64,000 nucleotides of DNA, from NCBI GenBank assembly GCA_002438635.1, contig DJPX01000041.1, forward strand, positions 1-64,000, in the 5' to 3' direction. The notes under the pieces are model-generated. The model was not told where the DNA came from, searched no databases, and worked only from the letters and a program-made list of their open reading frames with translations. This DNA comes from Bacteroidales bacterium UBA6401 (GTDB lineage: Bacteria > Bacteroidota > Bacteroidia > Bacteroidales > UBA932). Both the position numbers and the translations under genes were made by a program. Positions 1 to 8,474 of this stretch are shown piece by piece. Every line of letters starts with the position of its first letter. The stretch's first letter is position 1.

Positions 1-53
1 TCAAAGGTGTTTTTCAGGTTTAAAAATTAATCCTTTATGACCTACCACCTATA

Positions 54-138
54 TTTTGTCCGAAAAAACCGCCCTTTCTCGGACAAAAACTTCAATTTGC
101 TTATTTTGTCCGAAAAAAAGCCCGTTTCAAGGACAAAA
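54..138. repeat. Tandem pair of dyads, 50-bp period
   Basis: Two copies of an inverted repeat lie in the leader of the first gene. Copy 1 has TTTTGTCC at 54-61 and GGACAAAA at 81-88; copy 2 has the same arms at 104-111 and 131-138. Both spacers are exactly 19 nt and the repeat period is 50 bp. The inner flank (GAAAAAA after each left arm) is also conserved, but the spacer centres differ, so the arms and the spacing look selected. The rest of 1-247 holds only AT-rich sequence and a poor -7-like TATATTG at 212-218. An operator, a paired RNA hairpin or a dispersed intergenic repeat are all possible. Confidence 0.75.
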
Positions 139-247
139 AAGCAAGTAATAATAACTGCGAAATCATCATGACAAATCTGAAGCAGTTTTTATATTTCTTA
201 AAAATATTTATTATATTGCACTCCCATAAATCATAAATCAGTAGTGT

Positions 248-1453
248 ATGAAAAAAATTCTATTTGCGAGCGCAATATTATGCCTCGCCCTCGCTTCATG
301 CGACAAAGACCCAGCTAAACCATCTGGATTCGAAACACCTAAAGATGCTGTCAATCTTTCAGAAAACGGCACAGCTAACAGTTACATAGTTAAGCCTGGC
401 AGCACCGTAGCTCTAAATGCCAAATTCAAAGGTAATTCCACCACGGAACTTACTGGAGAAGTAGCAGGAGTAAAATTAGTATGGCAGTCCGAAAAAGACC
501 TTGTCAAAAGTCTAAACTTCGCATCAAAAACTTTCGAGATCGTAGCCGAAACTAACGAAATAAGCGGAAACGCACTCATAGCAGCAGTAGATAGCGAAGA
601 TAATATTCTATGGAGCTGGCACTTATGGATAACAGATTACGACCCGGCCACTTCGCTTTACACGACAGAGGCAAACGCCTCCGGCACTACTTGGTCTTTT
701 ATGGACAGAAATCTCGGCACCACTTCCACGGAAAAAGGGACCTTCGGAAAAAATGCCGGACTAATTTACCAATGGGGACGTAAAGACCCATTCCCTTCTG
801 CAGTAACCTACACCGAGCAGAATGAAGATTACACGTACATCGTAGACGGTGAACCTACCATTTATGATCTCGAGGGCAATGAACTTCCTAAAATCGGGAG
901 CAAAGCTGAATATGAAGGTAGCATCGCAAAAGGCATAGCACACCCTGACGTATTCTATAAAGTAGGCTCTCGCGATACCGGCGAAAAAGATGAATACGAC
1001 AATCCTATCTATGAAAACGTACCACGCACATCTGACTGGTCAGACACCTCCGATGACGACGCTTGGGGAGGCGTATCGATGAAGAAAACCATTTATGATC
1101 CTTGCCCAGTGGGATACAAAGTTCCCGTATGCGATGCCGATGGCAACACTCCTTATGCTTGGCTTAAATTTGCCAATATGACTTGGGACACAGAAAACAA
1201 AGGCGCTACCCAGGACGGGCAATGGTTCCCTACTATCGGAACACGCGTATATGCTTCAGGTGGTCTTAATTATGCCGAAGCCACTGCATACTCTGGTATG
1301 TGGATAGGAACCGCCGGAAAAGCATCTTCAAATCTTGAAGAATACCCTACCCTTTATGGACAATATATGTTCATAGGAAACGGAAAGAGAACTTTCAAGG
1401 TTAATAAAGATTGCCGTGCTCAAGGAATGAGCCTTCGCTGCGTAGCGGAATAA
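248..1453 (+). CDS. FISUMP-domain lipoprotein
   Basis: This is a 401-residue exported lipoprotein of unknown function. The first 18 residues form a type II signal peptide ending in the lipobox LASC (Cys18). Residues of about 30-130 look like a beta-rich module. The C-terminal part carries the hallmarks of the Fibrobacter succinogenes major paralogous (FISUMP) domain: WSFMDRNLG near 150, an IYQWGRKDPFP block near 170, YDPCPVGYKVP near 285 and the terminal SLRCVAE. In Bacteroidales this domain is common in surface lipoproteins and fimbria-related proteins, but no biochemical role is established. It is monocistronic, with a terminator directly downstream and a tandem dyad array upstream that may regulate it. 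Confidence 0.8.
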   Translation: MKKILFASAILCLALASCDKDPAKPSGFETPKDAVNLSENGTANSYIVKPGSTVALNAKFKGNSTTELTGEVAGVKLVWQSEKDLVKSLNFASKTFEIVAETNEISGNALIAAVDSEDNILWSWHLWITDYDPATSLYTTEANASGTTWSFMDRNLGTTSTEKGTFGKNAGLIYQWGRKDPFPSAVTYTEQNEDYTYIVDGEPTIYDLEGNELPKIGSKAEYEGSIAKGIAHPDVFYKVGSRDTGEKDEYDNPIYENVPRTSDWSDTSDDDAWGGVSMKKTIYDPCPVGYKVPVCDADGNTPYAWLKFANMTWDTENKGATQDGQWFPTIGTRVYASGGLNYAEATAYSGMWIGTAGKASSNLEEYPTLYGQYMFIGNGKRTFKVNKDCRAQGMSLRCVAE

Positions 1454-1474
1454 TACTTAAAACATAATTCTAAT

Positions 1475-1507
1475 AAAACTGGCTGATATAACTCGGCCAG
1501 TTTTATT
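1475..1507 (+). terminator. Rho-independent terminator of the FISUMP gene
   Basis: AAAACTGGC at 1475-1483 pairs with GCCAGTTTT at 1496-1504. The 9-bp stem starts 22 nt after the stop codon and runs into a T-rich tail. Confidence 0.8.
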
Positions 1508-1594
1508 TATATCGTCATCGTTTATCATTAAATTTCTTAGTTTATAATAGCGCTGATATAAGCACACAAACAATTTTTTCGTAAATTTACGAGA

Positions 1595-2434
1595 ATGATA
1601 AAACTAAGCACAATAGTCAGCCCTCAAGGTCTTAAAGACAAAATAGGATTAGATGATCATATCACCCTATTAGGAAGTTGTTTTGTGGATAATATCGCTA
1701 ATCATCTATGTGAGGCAGGATTTGCCATACAGTCTAACCCACTTGGTACACTTTATAACCCTGCATCTATAGCGAGCACAATAGACCTTCTAGACTCAAC
1801 CAGCATTTTTGAAGAAAAAGATTGCGTCCAAATGGGAGCCGGAAGCCCCAAAATATGCTCATTTAACCACCATACTTCTTTTGCAAGAGATACTACGGAA
1901 GAGTTCTTGTCCTATGCCAACAACACGCTGCTTTCGGCCCGAGAGGATTGGCATAGAAGTAATTTCGCGATAATCACTCTCGGCACTGCCTTCGTGTGGA
2001 CTCACAATGGCAAGATCGTAAGCAACTGTCTAAAAAGACCTTCTAACGAATTCGAGCACAGACTTTTATCCATAGACGAAATAAAAACCTTTATAAAAAA
2101 AATCACAAACGCTCACCCCGAAAAACGATTCATCTTCACGATAAGCCCTATAAGGCACCTAGGAGAAGGGGCAAGATCTAACACTATATGTAAAAGCCTT
2201 TTACATATAGCTTTAAACGAATGTGAAGTAGAATACTTCCCTGCATACGAAATCCTGCTCGACGAACTGCGCGACTATAGATTTTATGCCGAAGACCTGG
2301 TTCATCCAAGTAAAATCGCCGTTGATATAATCTGGGAAAAATTCCTAAACTACGCCGTAAAGCCTGAGGACCTCCCACTTATAGCGCAAAACGAAAAAAA
2401 CGCAAAATCAGCAAAACATGTCAGAAGAATTTAA
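1595..2434 (+). CDS. GSCFA-domain protein
   Basis: A 279-residue protein of the GSCFA family, an SGNH-hydrolase-like group of unknown substrate. The signature is LLGSCFVDNIA at about 25-35 (the family GSCFA motif, here with Val in place of Ala), and a conserved DLVHPS block lies near the C terminus. No signal peptide is visible, so a cytoplasmic location is expected. Its 3' end overlaps the start of the downstream antiporter gene by 17 bp, which argues for co-transcription and perhaps coupled translation. The start at 1595 follows an AT-rich TAAATTTACG block by only a few bases, so the mRNA leader may be very short. An acyl- or acetyl-ester hydrolase role is only a family-level guess. Confidence 0.8.
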   Translation: MIKLSTIVSPQGLKDKIGLDDHITLLGSCFVDNIANHLCEAGFAIQSNPLGTLYNPASIASTIDLLDSTSIFEEKDCVQMGAGSPKICSFNHHTSFARDTTEEFLSYANNTLLSAREDWHRSNFAIITLGTAFVWTHNGKIVSNCLKRPSNEFEHRLLSIDEIKTFIKKITNAHPEKRFIFTISPIRHLGEGARSNTICKSLLHIALNECEVEYFPAYEILLDELRDYRFYAEDLVHPSKIAVDIIWEKFLNYAVKPEDLPLIAQNEKNAKSAKHVRRI

Positions 2435-4661
2435 CTTGGTTAGAGATCTGGCGGTAATTCTCATCTCCGCCGGCATATTCACCATAATTTCGAGAGCGCT
2501 TAAACAACCGCTTATATTAGGATATATAGTAGCCGGTTTTTTGATTGGCCCGAGTATCGGTTTCTTCCCGGGCATTTCAAGCATGGAAAGCGTCCACCAA
2601 TGGTCCGAAATCGGTATCATATTTATGATGTTCGGACTTGGCCTAGAATTTAGTTTCAAAAAGCTGATTAAAAGTGGAAGCACTGCCATTATAGCATCCG
2701 CTTGCAAGTTAGTAGGCATGTTCACCATCGGATATGTCACAGGACGAGCCCTTGGATGGTCCAATATGGAAAGTATCTTTTTAGGAGGTATGCTTCCTAT
2801 GTCATCCACTATGGTCGTGGCCAAGTCCTACGAAGATATGGGGCTTAAAAACAAGCCATTCGCCGGGATAGTATTCGGCACTTTGATAATAGAGGACATA
2901 ATAGGAATTATACTGATGGTGCTGTTCTCGACCATAGCTATGTCATCAAAATTCAGTGGCGGAGAACTGTTCGGGGCACTGGCCAAATTGGCCTTTTTCC
3001 TCGTTTTGTGGTTTATAGTGGGAATATACATCATCCCTACCCTACTAAAAAAGGCCAAGCGCTACCTCAACGATGAGATACTGCTGATCGTCAGCATAGG
3101 ACTATGTTTCGGAATGGTGGCATTGGCCGAGAATATGGGATTTTCCTCTGCCCTAGGTGCATTTATAATGGGATCGATACTAGCCGAAACCATAGAAAGC
3201 GAGCATATCGAAAAACTCGTCTGCCCTATAAAAGACCTGTTCGGAGCCATATTCTTCGTGTCCGTAGGTATGATGGTTTCTCCACAAATTATAGCTCAAA
3301 ACTGGGTTGTCATTCTGCTTTTAGTGGTGATATTGCTTGTGTTCGACACCATATTCGTGGGAGGTGGAGTGCTGTTGGCTGGAAGAGGACTAAACAATGC
3401 CATCCATACAGGGTTCAGCCTTGCCCAGATGGGTGAATTCGGCTTTATAATAGCTAGCGTGGGTGTAGGTCTTGGGGTGGTCAGCAATTATATATACCCT
3501 GTGATTATAGCAGTTTTCGTTATAAGTAACCTTATAGCTCCTTTCGTAATAAAGGCATCCGAGCCTACATATCGATTGCTGATAAAAAAACTGCCTGACA
3601 GAATACTCTCAAAGGTACTTAACGACCAGAGTCAAAACATATCGAGCAATGCAGAGCAAAGCGAATGGAAGATACTCCTCAAGCATTATATCTTACGCAT
3701 ATTAATCTATGGAGTTATACTTATAGCTATTAATCTTCTTTCAAAAGAACTACTTGACCCATTTATCGAAAAAACATTTTCAAACTTAAGTAATACACTT
3801 TCTTCATTACTAATCACTATAATAACGCTTGTGGCTATGGCCCCGTTCCTTTATGGTATGGGCATAAGTTCAGGCAGTATCAATTCTTCTGCCTTGAAAC
3901 TCATTAAGGCCAAAGCTTCTAACCAGTGGCCAATTTTCGCTCTCACCCTCCTGCGCACCTTTATCGTTGTGGGTATAGTCATTTCGGTTATTGCTGCACA
4001 TTTCGAATTGGCCGGGTGGACAGCTATACTTATAATAATCGGAGGAGTAATTCTGGTGCTTTTAGGAAGGAACTACTTAAAGGCGACTATCTCCATAGAA
4101 AAGACCTTCTTTAATAACCTCAACGAAAAGGAAAATCTAAATAAAAAGAAAAGCACCATACAGGCTTCCGTACAGAAAAAGCTTATGGGCTATGACGTAC
4201 ACCTCGAGCAGTTCGAAGTGCCGGCAGACTCCTCTCTTGTAGGCAACAAATTAAAAGATATACCTATACGCTCTCAAAGCGGGGCAAATATCATCGAAAT
4301 ACATCGCGGGAATAAAAGCATTATAATTCCTCGCTCAGATGAAGTTATCTACCCCTACGATAAATTACTCGCTGTGGGAAGTAGCGAGCAGATAAATGCA
4401 TTAAAAGAAATGTTTAGTGATGAGCCTACAGAAAGCCACCCAAATGACGAATTTAAAGTCAGTTGCATAACTATTGAAGAGGACTCGCAGTTGCTGGGAA
4501 AAACACTTCGCAACGCTGCACTTCGAGACTATAAATGTATGGTAATAAGCGTGCTTCGAGGCGATGACTTTATCACCAATCCTAAACCCGATTTCCGTTT
4601 CGAGATGGGGGATAAAGTATGGTTGGCAGGAGAAAAAAGTGCCTGTGAATGGATTCGCTAA
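2418..4661 (+). CDS. CPA2 cation/proton antiporter with two RCK_C domains
   Basis: A 747-residue inner-membrane KefB/Kef-type transporter exchanging K+ or Na+ for H+. Residues of about 8-390 form the Na+/H+ exchanger domain with some 12 hydrophobic segments. A second hydrophobic block at about 420-560 adds about four more segments. The cytoplasmic end has two TrkA-C (RCK_C) ligand-binding domains at about 596-665 and 679-747. The NAD-binding TrkA-N Rossmann domain of classical KefB/KefC is missing, so control by glutathione adducts is unlikely; RCK_C domains suggest a nucleotide or ion ligand. It overlaps the GSCFA gene upstream, and its stop overlaps the convergent HAD gene by 4 bp. Confidence 0.87.
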   Translation: MSEEFNLVRDLAVILISAGIFTIISRALKQPLILGYIVAGFLIGPSIGFFPGISSMESVHQWSEIGIIFMMFGLGLEFSFKKLIKSGSTAIIASACKLVGMFTIGYVTGRALGWSNMESIFLGGMLPMSSTMVVAKSYEDMGLKNKPFAGIVFGTLIIEDIIGIILMVLFSTIAMSSKFSGGELFGALAKLAFFLVLWFIVGIYIIPTLLKKAKRYLNDEILLIVSIGLCFGMVALAENMGFSSALGAFIMGSILAETIESEHIEKLVCPIKDLFGAIFFVSVGMMVSPQIIAQNWVVILLLVVILLVFDTIFVGGGVLLAGRGLNNAIHTGFSLAQMGEFGFIIASVGVGLGVVSNYIYPVIIAVFVISNLIAPFVIKASEPTYRLLIKKLPDRILSKVLNDQSQNISSNAEQSEWKILLKHYILRILIYGVILIAINLLSKELLDPFIEKTFSNLSNTLSSLLITIITLVAMAPFLYGMGISSGSINSSALKLIKAKASNQWPIFALTLLRTFIVVGIVISVIAAHFELAGWTAILIIIGGVILVLLGRNYLKATISIEKTFFNNLNEKENLNKKKSTIQASVQKKLMGYDVHLEQFEVPADSSLVGNKLKDIPIRSQSGANIIEIHRGNKSIIIPRSDEVIYPYDKLLAVGSSEQINALKEMFSDEPTESHPNDEFKVSCITIEEDSQLLGKTLRNAALRDYKCMVISVLRGDDFITNPKPDFRFEMGDKVWLAGEKSACEWIR

Positions 4662-5257
4662 CAGCCTTTCATAAAATCGTCTATATACTCGAAACGGATT
4701 CCCACCTTTTCGCTTCCTCCGTCACGTTCCGGGCGATCTCCTATCATAAGACATTCGCTTGGCTTACAATTTAGTATCTGAAGTGTAGTCCTAAACACCC
4801 CTGGAGCCGGCTTATATCCTCCTAAAGATGGGGCATCTAAAAGAGCATCGAAAATAGATGGGTCAAGGCCCAATGCCTTCAACTTTTCCTCTATACACCC
4901 ATAATCTGAAAGGATAACTAGTCTGTCTCCCTGTTTTTTAAAAGCCTCCAGCTTTTCTTTCAGCCCAGGTCTTAAAGGGAAGTGCCTGTGTATCTCATCT
5001 ACCATAGTGGGCATATACCAGTTATTATACCAGTCACGGACCTTATCCACACTCCACCCACTATGCGAAGCCATATTCTCGAAAAGCGTCTCGTAGTTAA
5101 TGGTTCCGGTATCTATCCCACTTATCGCCCTTCGGCATGAGCGCTCGCAAAAAAGCATTTTAAGCGGGCGCCCATCTCGAATAGAGCGTAAAAGCATTCT
5201 GATTTTAAGTCCCTTTCTATTGTAAAGGGTGCCATCTAAATCAAAAATATAAGTCAT
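4658..5257 (-). CDS. HAD-family hydrolase
   Basis: A 199-residue soluble haloacid-dehalogenase-type phosphatase. Motif I is FDLDGT with Asp6 as nucleophile and Asp8 as acid/base. Motif II is Ser117 in VILSDYG, motif III is Lys149 in GYKPAPG, and motif IV is the acidic GDRPERDG with Asp174 and Asp179. A helical cap lies between motifs I and II, as in the subfamily I phosphatases (phosphoglycolate phosphatase, pyrimidine nucleotidase). The substrate cannot be read from sequence. It follows the phosphohexomutase gene by 1 bp, so it is probably the last gene of the ruvX-def-mutase unit. Confidence 0.85.
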   Translation of the reverse strand: MTYIFDLDGTLYNRKGLKIRMLLRSIRDGRPLKMLFCERSCRRAISGIDTGTINYETLFENMASHSGWSVDKVRDWYNNWYMPTMVDEIHRHFPLRPGLKEKLEAFKKQGDRLVILSDYGCIEEKLKALGLDPSIFDALLDAPSLGGYKPAPGVFRTTLQILNCKPSECLMIGDRPERDGGSEKVGIRFEYIDDFMKGC

Positions 5258-5258
5258 C

Positions 5259-6626
5259 TTAGCTACGTATTCCCCCGAATCTACTTTCTAATATATCACT
5301 AACTTCTTTTACGCGAGCGTTAAGTTCCTCGTCTGTAGTGGCTTCGCAGATAAATCGCAAGTATGGCTCTGTATTAGAAGGACGAATATTAAACCACCAC
5401 GTAGGATATTCCAGACGGAACCCGTCGAAATCCATATATTTTTCAGGCTTGCCAATTGTTTCTATAAAATGATCCCGTACTGCAACCATAGCCCCACTCT
5501 TATCCTCAAGTTTAAAGTTGATTTCTCCAGAATTCTTATACTTGGATATCTTACCTATCTGCTCACTAAAAGTGATGCCCTTCTTCTTAAGCGCAGAAAC
5601 TATCCTTAGCACTATCAAAGACGAAAGCAGTCCACTATCTGAATAGAAGAAGTCCTTAAAGTAATAATGACCGGCCAACTCTCCACCCCACAAGCCATTA
5701 ATTTCACGTAGTTTAGGAGCGGCATAGGCGCGACCTACCTTCCATGTATGGACATCAGCCCCATACTTTGCCAAAAACTCTGCAACAGCCTTAGAACTAC
5801 GTATTTCCTGAAGCACTATCGGATTCTTAGCCCCTCTTTCATCACAGAAATAAAGAGCCATCATAGCGATAATGAGGTCCGGCGCGACGAAATCTCCCTT
5901 CTCATCGACAAACATAACCCTATCAGCATCGCCATCGTAAATGACACCAACATCGGCCTTCTCTTCTCTAACTCTCTTCTGAAGAGCCTCTACGTTTTTA
6001 GCCACAAGCGGGTTAGGGTCGTGATTAGGAAATCTGCCATCCATCTCGTCGAACAAATATACTGGGTCTTTTCCGAACACTTCCTTCGCAAAAAGATTCG
6101 ACATACCATTTGATAAGTCAAAGACTATCTTAAGGTTAGAGTAATCCCCCTTAAACTTCATCATAAAGTCTATGTAGTCCTTGTGTATATCCATAGGATG
6201 AACTTCGCCACGCTTGACAGCTACAGGAGTAGGACGATTTTCATCTATCCACTGCTTAATCTGTCCCAGGCCACTATCAAGACCCACTGGAAGAGCCTGG
6301 CTACGTGATACTTTCATTCCATTATACTTAGCCGAATTGTGTGAGGCTGTAATCTGGACAGAAGCATCGAAGTTATAATTGGCCGTAGCGAAATAAACCA
6401 TAGGGGTAGTGGAAAGGCCCAAATCGAAGACGTCAGCCCCGGCATCAGTTATGCCACCCACCAATGCGTCGTGAATCTCGGGCGAAGATACCCGGCAATC
6501 ACGGCCCACCACTATCTTTTTAGTATTCAACAGTTCAGGCAAAAAATACCCAACCTTATACGCTACATCTTTATCAAAATCGACTCCGTAAATGCCACGG
6601 ATGTCATATGCATGAAATGCTCCCAT
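5259..6626 (-). CDS. Phosphomannomutase/phosphoglucomutase
   Basis: A 455-residue alpha-D-phosphohexomutase that interconverts hexose 1- and 6-phosphates (mannose and/or glucose) for nucleotide-sugar synthesis. The phosphoserine loop is TASHNSAKYNG with Ser95. The Mg2+ loop is DGDADR with Asp231, Asp233 and Asp235. The sugar-binding loop is GGELAGHYYF, and the C-terminal phosphate-binding loop is RPSNTEP. The length fits the bifunctional PMM/PGM (AlgC-like) group rather than GlmM, which has a different sugar loop. It lies 6 bp downstream of def and 1 bp upstream of the HAD gene. Mannose versus glucose preference is not decided by the sequence. Confidence 0.9.
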   Translation of the reverse strand: MGAFHAYDIRGIYGVDFDKDVAYKVGYFLPELLNTKKIVVGRDCRVSSPEIHDALVGGITDAGADVFDLGLSTTPMVYFATANYNFDASVQITASHNSAKYNGMKVSRSQALPVGLDSGLGQIKQWIDENRPTPVAVKRGEVHPMDIHKDYIDFMMKFKGDYSNLKIVFDLSNGMSNLFAKEVFGKDPVYLFDEMDGRFPNHDPNPLVAKNVEALQKRVREEKADVGVIYDGDADRVMFVDEKGDFVAPDLIIAMMALYFCDERGAKNPIVLQEIRSSKAVAEFLAKYGADVHTWKVGRAYAAPKLREINGLWGGELAGHYYFKDFFYSDSGLLSSLIVLRIVSALKKKGITFSEQIGKISKYKNSGEINFKLEDKSGAMVAVRDHFIETIGKPEKYMDFDGFRLEYPTWWFNIRPSNTEPYLRFICEATTDEELNARVKEVSDILESRFGGIRS

Positions 6627-6632
6627 AATTGA

Positions 6633-7187
6633 TTATTTGATTATTGTTTTATAATGTGTACTGACTTTCCCTTTAGAGATGTTAGTCAACTTACCACGCA
6701 ACATCTTCTGCCTTATCGGCGGTATCAAATCCACGAATAGGTGTCCATCCAGATGGCTCATCTCGTGCTGTACCATACGGGCATCGAACTTGTCGAATTC
6801 CTCGACTACCTTCTCGAGATTTTCGTTATAGTATTCTACCTTAATGGATTTAGGCCTGGTTACATCGTAATATATATTAGGAACGCTTAAACAGCCCTCG
6901 TTATAGTCACACTTCTGGTCAGATTCTTCTAAAATCACCGGATTTACCATTACCCTTTTGAAATCCTTTAGATATGGCATATCCTCTGCCATTCCAGTAC
7001 CATCTACCACGAGCACGCGAGAAGCTACACCTATCTGAGGAGCGGCCAATCCGCATCCATCTGCCACTTCAAGCGTGTCCCATAAATCCTTTATTAAGGA
7101 TGCCAATCCTTCCTTATCGCTCAAATCGGCCTCCGGACAATTTTTTCGCAAGATTTCGGAGCCGTATAAATAAATCGGTCTTATCAT
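6633..7187 (-). CDS. def: Peptide deformylase
   Basis: A 184-residue metalloenzyme removing the N-formyl group from nascent proteins. All three family motifs are present: GCGLAAPQIG at 44-53, GCLSVPN with the metal-ligand Cys99, and QHEMSHLDG giving HExxH with His141, Glu142 and His145. Length and motif spacing are those of bacterial type I enzymes. Its start overlaps the end of ruvX by 4 bp (ATGA-type junction), so the two are translated from one mRNA. Confidence 0.96.
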   Translation of the reverse strand: MIRPIYLYGSEILRKNCPEADLSDKEGLASLIKDLWDTLEVADGCGLAAPQIGVASRVLVVDGTGMAEDMPYLKDFKRVMVNPVILEESDQKCDYNEGCLSVPNIYYDVTRPKSIKVEYYNENLEKVVEEFDKFDARMVQHEMSHLDGHLFVDLIPPIRQKMLRGKLTNISKGKVSTHYKTIIK

Positions 7188-7600
7188 TTCACTTTATCCA
7201 AATAACTCTGCAGTATTATAGCTGCACTAATTCTATCCACTTCTTTTTTATCCCTTCGGCGCGAAGCCTTCATACCCCCATCTATCATGGCCCTATGGGC
7301 CAATACTGAGGTAAATCGTTCATCTTCAAGCGTTATCGGCACATCCGGGAAGGCCTTCTGTACTTTTTTCAAAAACTCTTCAACTCCAGATGCACTTTGA
7401 GCAGGCGAGCCGTCAAGAGCAAGAGGGTAACCCACCACAAATCGCACTATCCTCTCCCCCTTTTCCTCGTATTTTTTAAGATAATCTATTATCTTTGCAG
7501 AAGGCAGCGTATCCAAGGCGGAGGCAAATATTCGAAGCGGATCGCTGACGGCTATTCCCGTCCGCGCACTCCCGAAATCTATGCCTATTATCCTATCCAT
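7184..7600 (-). CDS. ruvX: Putative pre-16S rRNA nuclease / Holliday junction resolvase (YqgF)
   Basis: A 138-residue RNase H-fold nuclease of the YqgF/RuvX family. It begins with the catalytic strand GIDFGSARTGIAVSD (Asp8). The conserved glutamate is in LEDERFTS and the last acidic residue is in the VDRISAAIIL helix. The family matures the 5' end of 16S rRNA in Escherichia coli and was first proposed to be a resolvase. It is the first gene of a four-gene minus-strand unit and is divergent from the M23 gene with only 25 bp between starts. Confidence 0.92.
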   Translation of the reverse strand: MDRIIGIDFGSARTGIAVSDPLRIFASALDTLPSAKIIDYLKKYEEKGERIVRFVVGYPLALDGSPAQSASGVEEFLKKVQKAFPDVPITLEDERFTSVLAHRAMIDGGMKASRRRDKKEVDRISAAIILQSYLDKVK

Positions 7601-7610
7601 CGAACTGCCG

Positions 7611-7618
7611 CAAAGTTA
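7611..7618 (-). promoter_or_regulatory. -7 element upstream of ruvX
   Basis: TAACTTTG read on the minus strand fits the Bacteroidota -7 consensus TAnnTTTG and ends 10 nt before the ruvX start codon, implying a leader of only a few bases. No clear TTTG -33 box is seen at the expected spacing, only a T run inside the divergent M23 gene. Confidence 0.45.
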
Positions 7619-7625
7619 ACAAAAT

Positions 7626-8474
7626 ATGGAGAGTAAAAAAAATCAACGGAAACTATATAGACTTTCATTGGTAGAGGATTCCACTCACGAAAAAATATAC
7701 TCAATTAAATTCACGCGATTAGCATTTTTCAGCATGCTGACCCTTTTCGTCTGCGTGCTGATAGGTGGTATATATAGCATTCTGGTATTCACACCTCTAC
7801 ACTACACTATACCAGGGTATCCCGATGCTAATTTTAGGAGTCAGGCCATCTCGAATGCCATAAAGATTGACTCGCTGGAAAGCGCTATGATCCGCTGGGA
7901 GTTATACGCGCAGAATCTTAACCGCACTCTGGATGGCGAACAAACACTATCCCTAGAGGAAGTGACACGCAATTCCCATAGAGTTCCCTATCTGAAAAGC
8001 AAGAACACTGCCTTTCTTCATAAACAAGACTCTCTGCTTCGGGCCAAGGTGGGCGAAGAAGAACAATTCGGACTATCTTCCACTACCAAGCGTAACCTAC
8101 CTATAGAAGGAGTGCATTTCTTTACTCCACTTGTGGGAGTAATCTCAAATGGATTTGACGTAGCTACCCATCCTGCTGTAGATATAACCGCACCTGTTAA
8201 TAGTGTAGTAAAATCAGTGCTCGATGGTACCGTCATATATTCCGGATGGAGTAACGAATATGGCTATACTATAGCCATACAGCACAGCTCAGACATAATA
8301 TCGATATACAAACATAACCGCAGCCTTCTGAAAAAACAGGGCGACATCGTCAAGGCTGGTACCCCTATAGCGTATGTAGGAAATACAGGTTCCACTTCCA
8401 CTGGGGATCATCTGCATTTCGAACTATGGTATAAAGGTGTCGCTGTCGATCCTACACTTTACATATCCTTCTGA
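7626..8474 (+). CDS. M23-family (LytM-like) membrane-anchored peptidase
   Basis: A 282-residue envelope protein with one N-terminal transmembrane helix at about 31-56 that leaves the rest in the periplasm. The C-terminal LytM domain (about 165-275) keeps the zinc ligands: His182 and Asp186 in HPAVD, and His262/His264 in DHLHFE. It is therefore predicted to be an active peptidoglycan endopeptidase and not a degenerate EnvC-type activator. Residues 60-160 form a helical linker. The stop codon overlaps the dxr start by 1 base. Confidence 0.9.
   Translation: MESKKNQRKLYRLSLVEDSTHEKIYSIKFTRLAFFSMLTLFVCVLIGGIYSILVFTPLHYTIPGYPDANFRSQAISNAIKIDSLESAMIRWELYAQNLNRTLDGEQTLSLEEVTRNSHRVPYLKSKNTAFLHKQDSLLRAKVGEEEQFGLSSTTKRNLPIEGVHFFTPLVGVISNGFDVATHPAVDITAPVNSVVKSVLDGTVIYSGWSNEYGYTIAIQHSSDIISIYKHNRSLLKKQGDIVKAGTPIAYVGNTGSTSTGDHLHFELWYKGVAVDPTLYISF

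Noticed and set aside
54..138. CRISPR array
   Set aside because: Only two units with 8-bp dyad arms and no conserved long direct repeat or unique spacers; no cas genes in the window.
2408..2824. 138-codon minus-strand open frame over the start of the antiporter
   Set aside because: Antisense to transmembrane helices, which commonly give long hydrophobic shadows; no supporting context.
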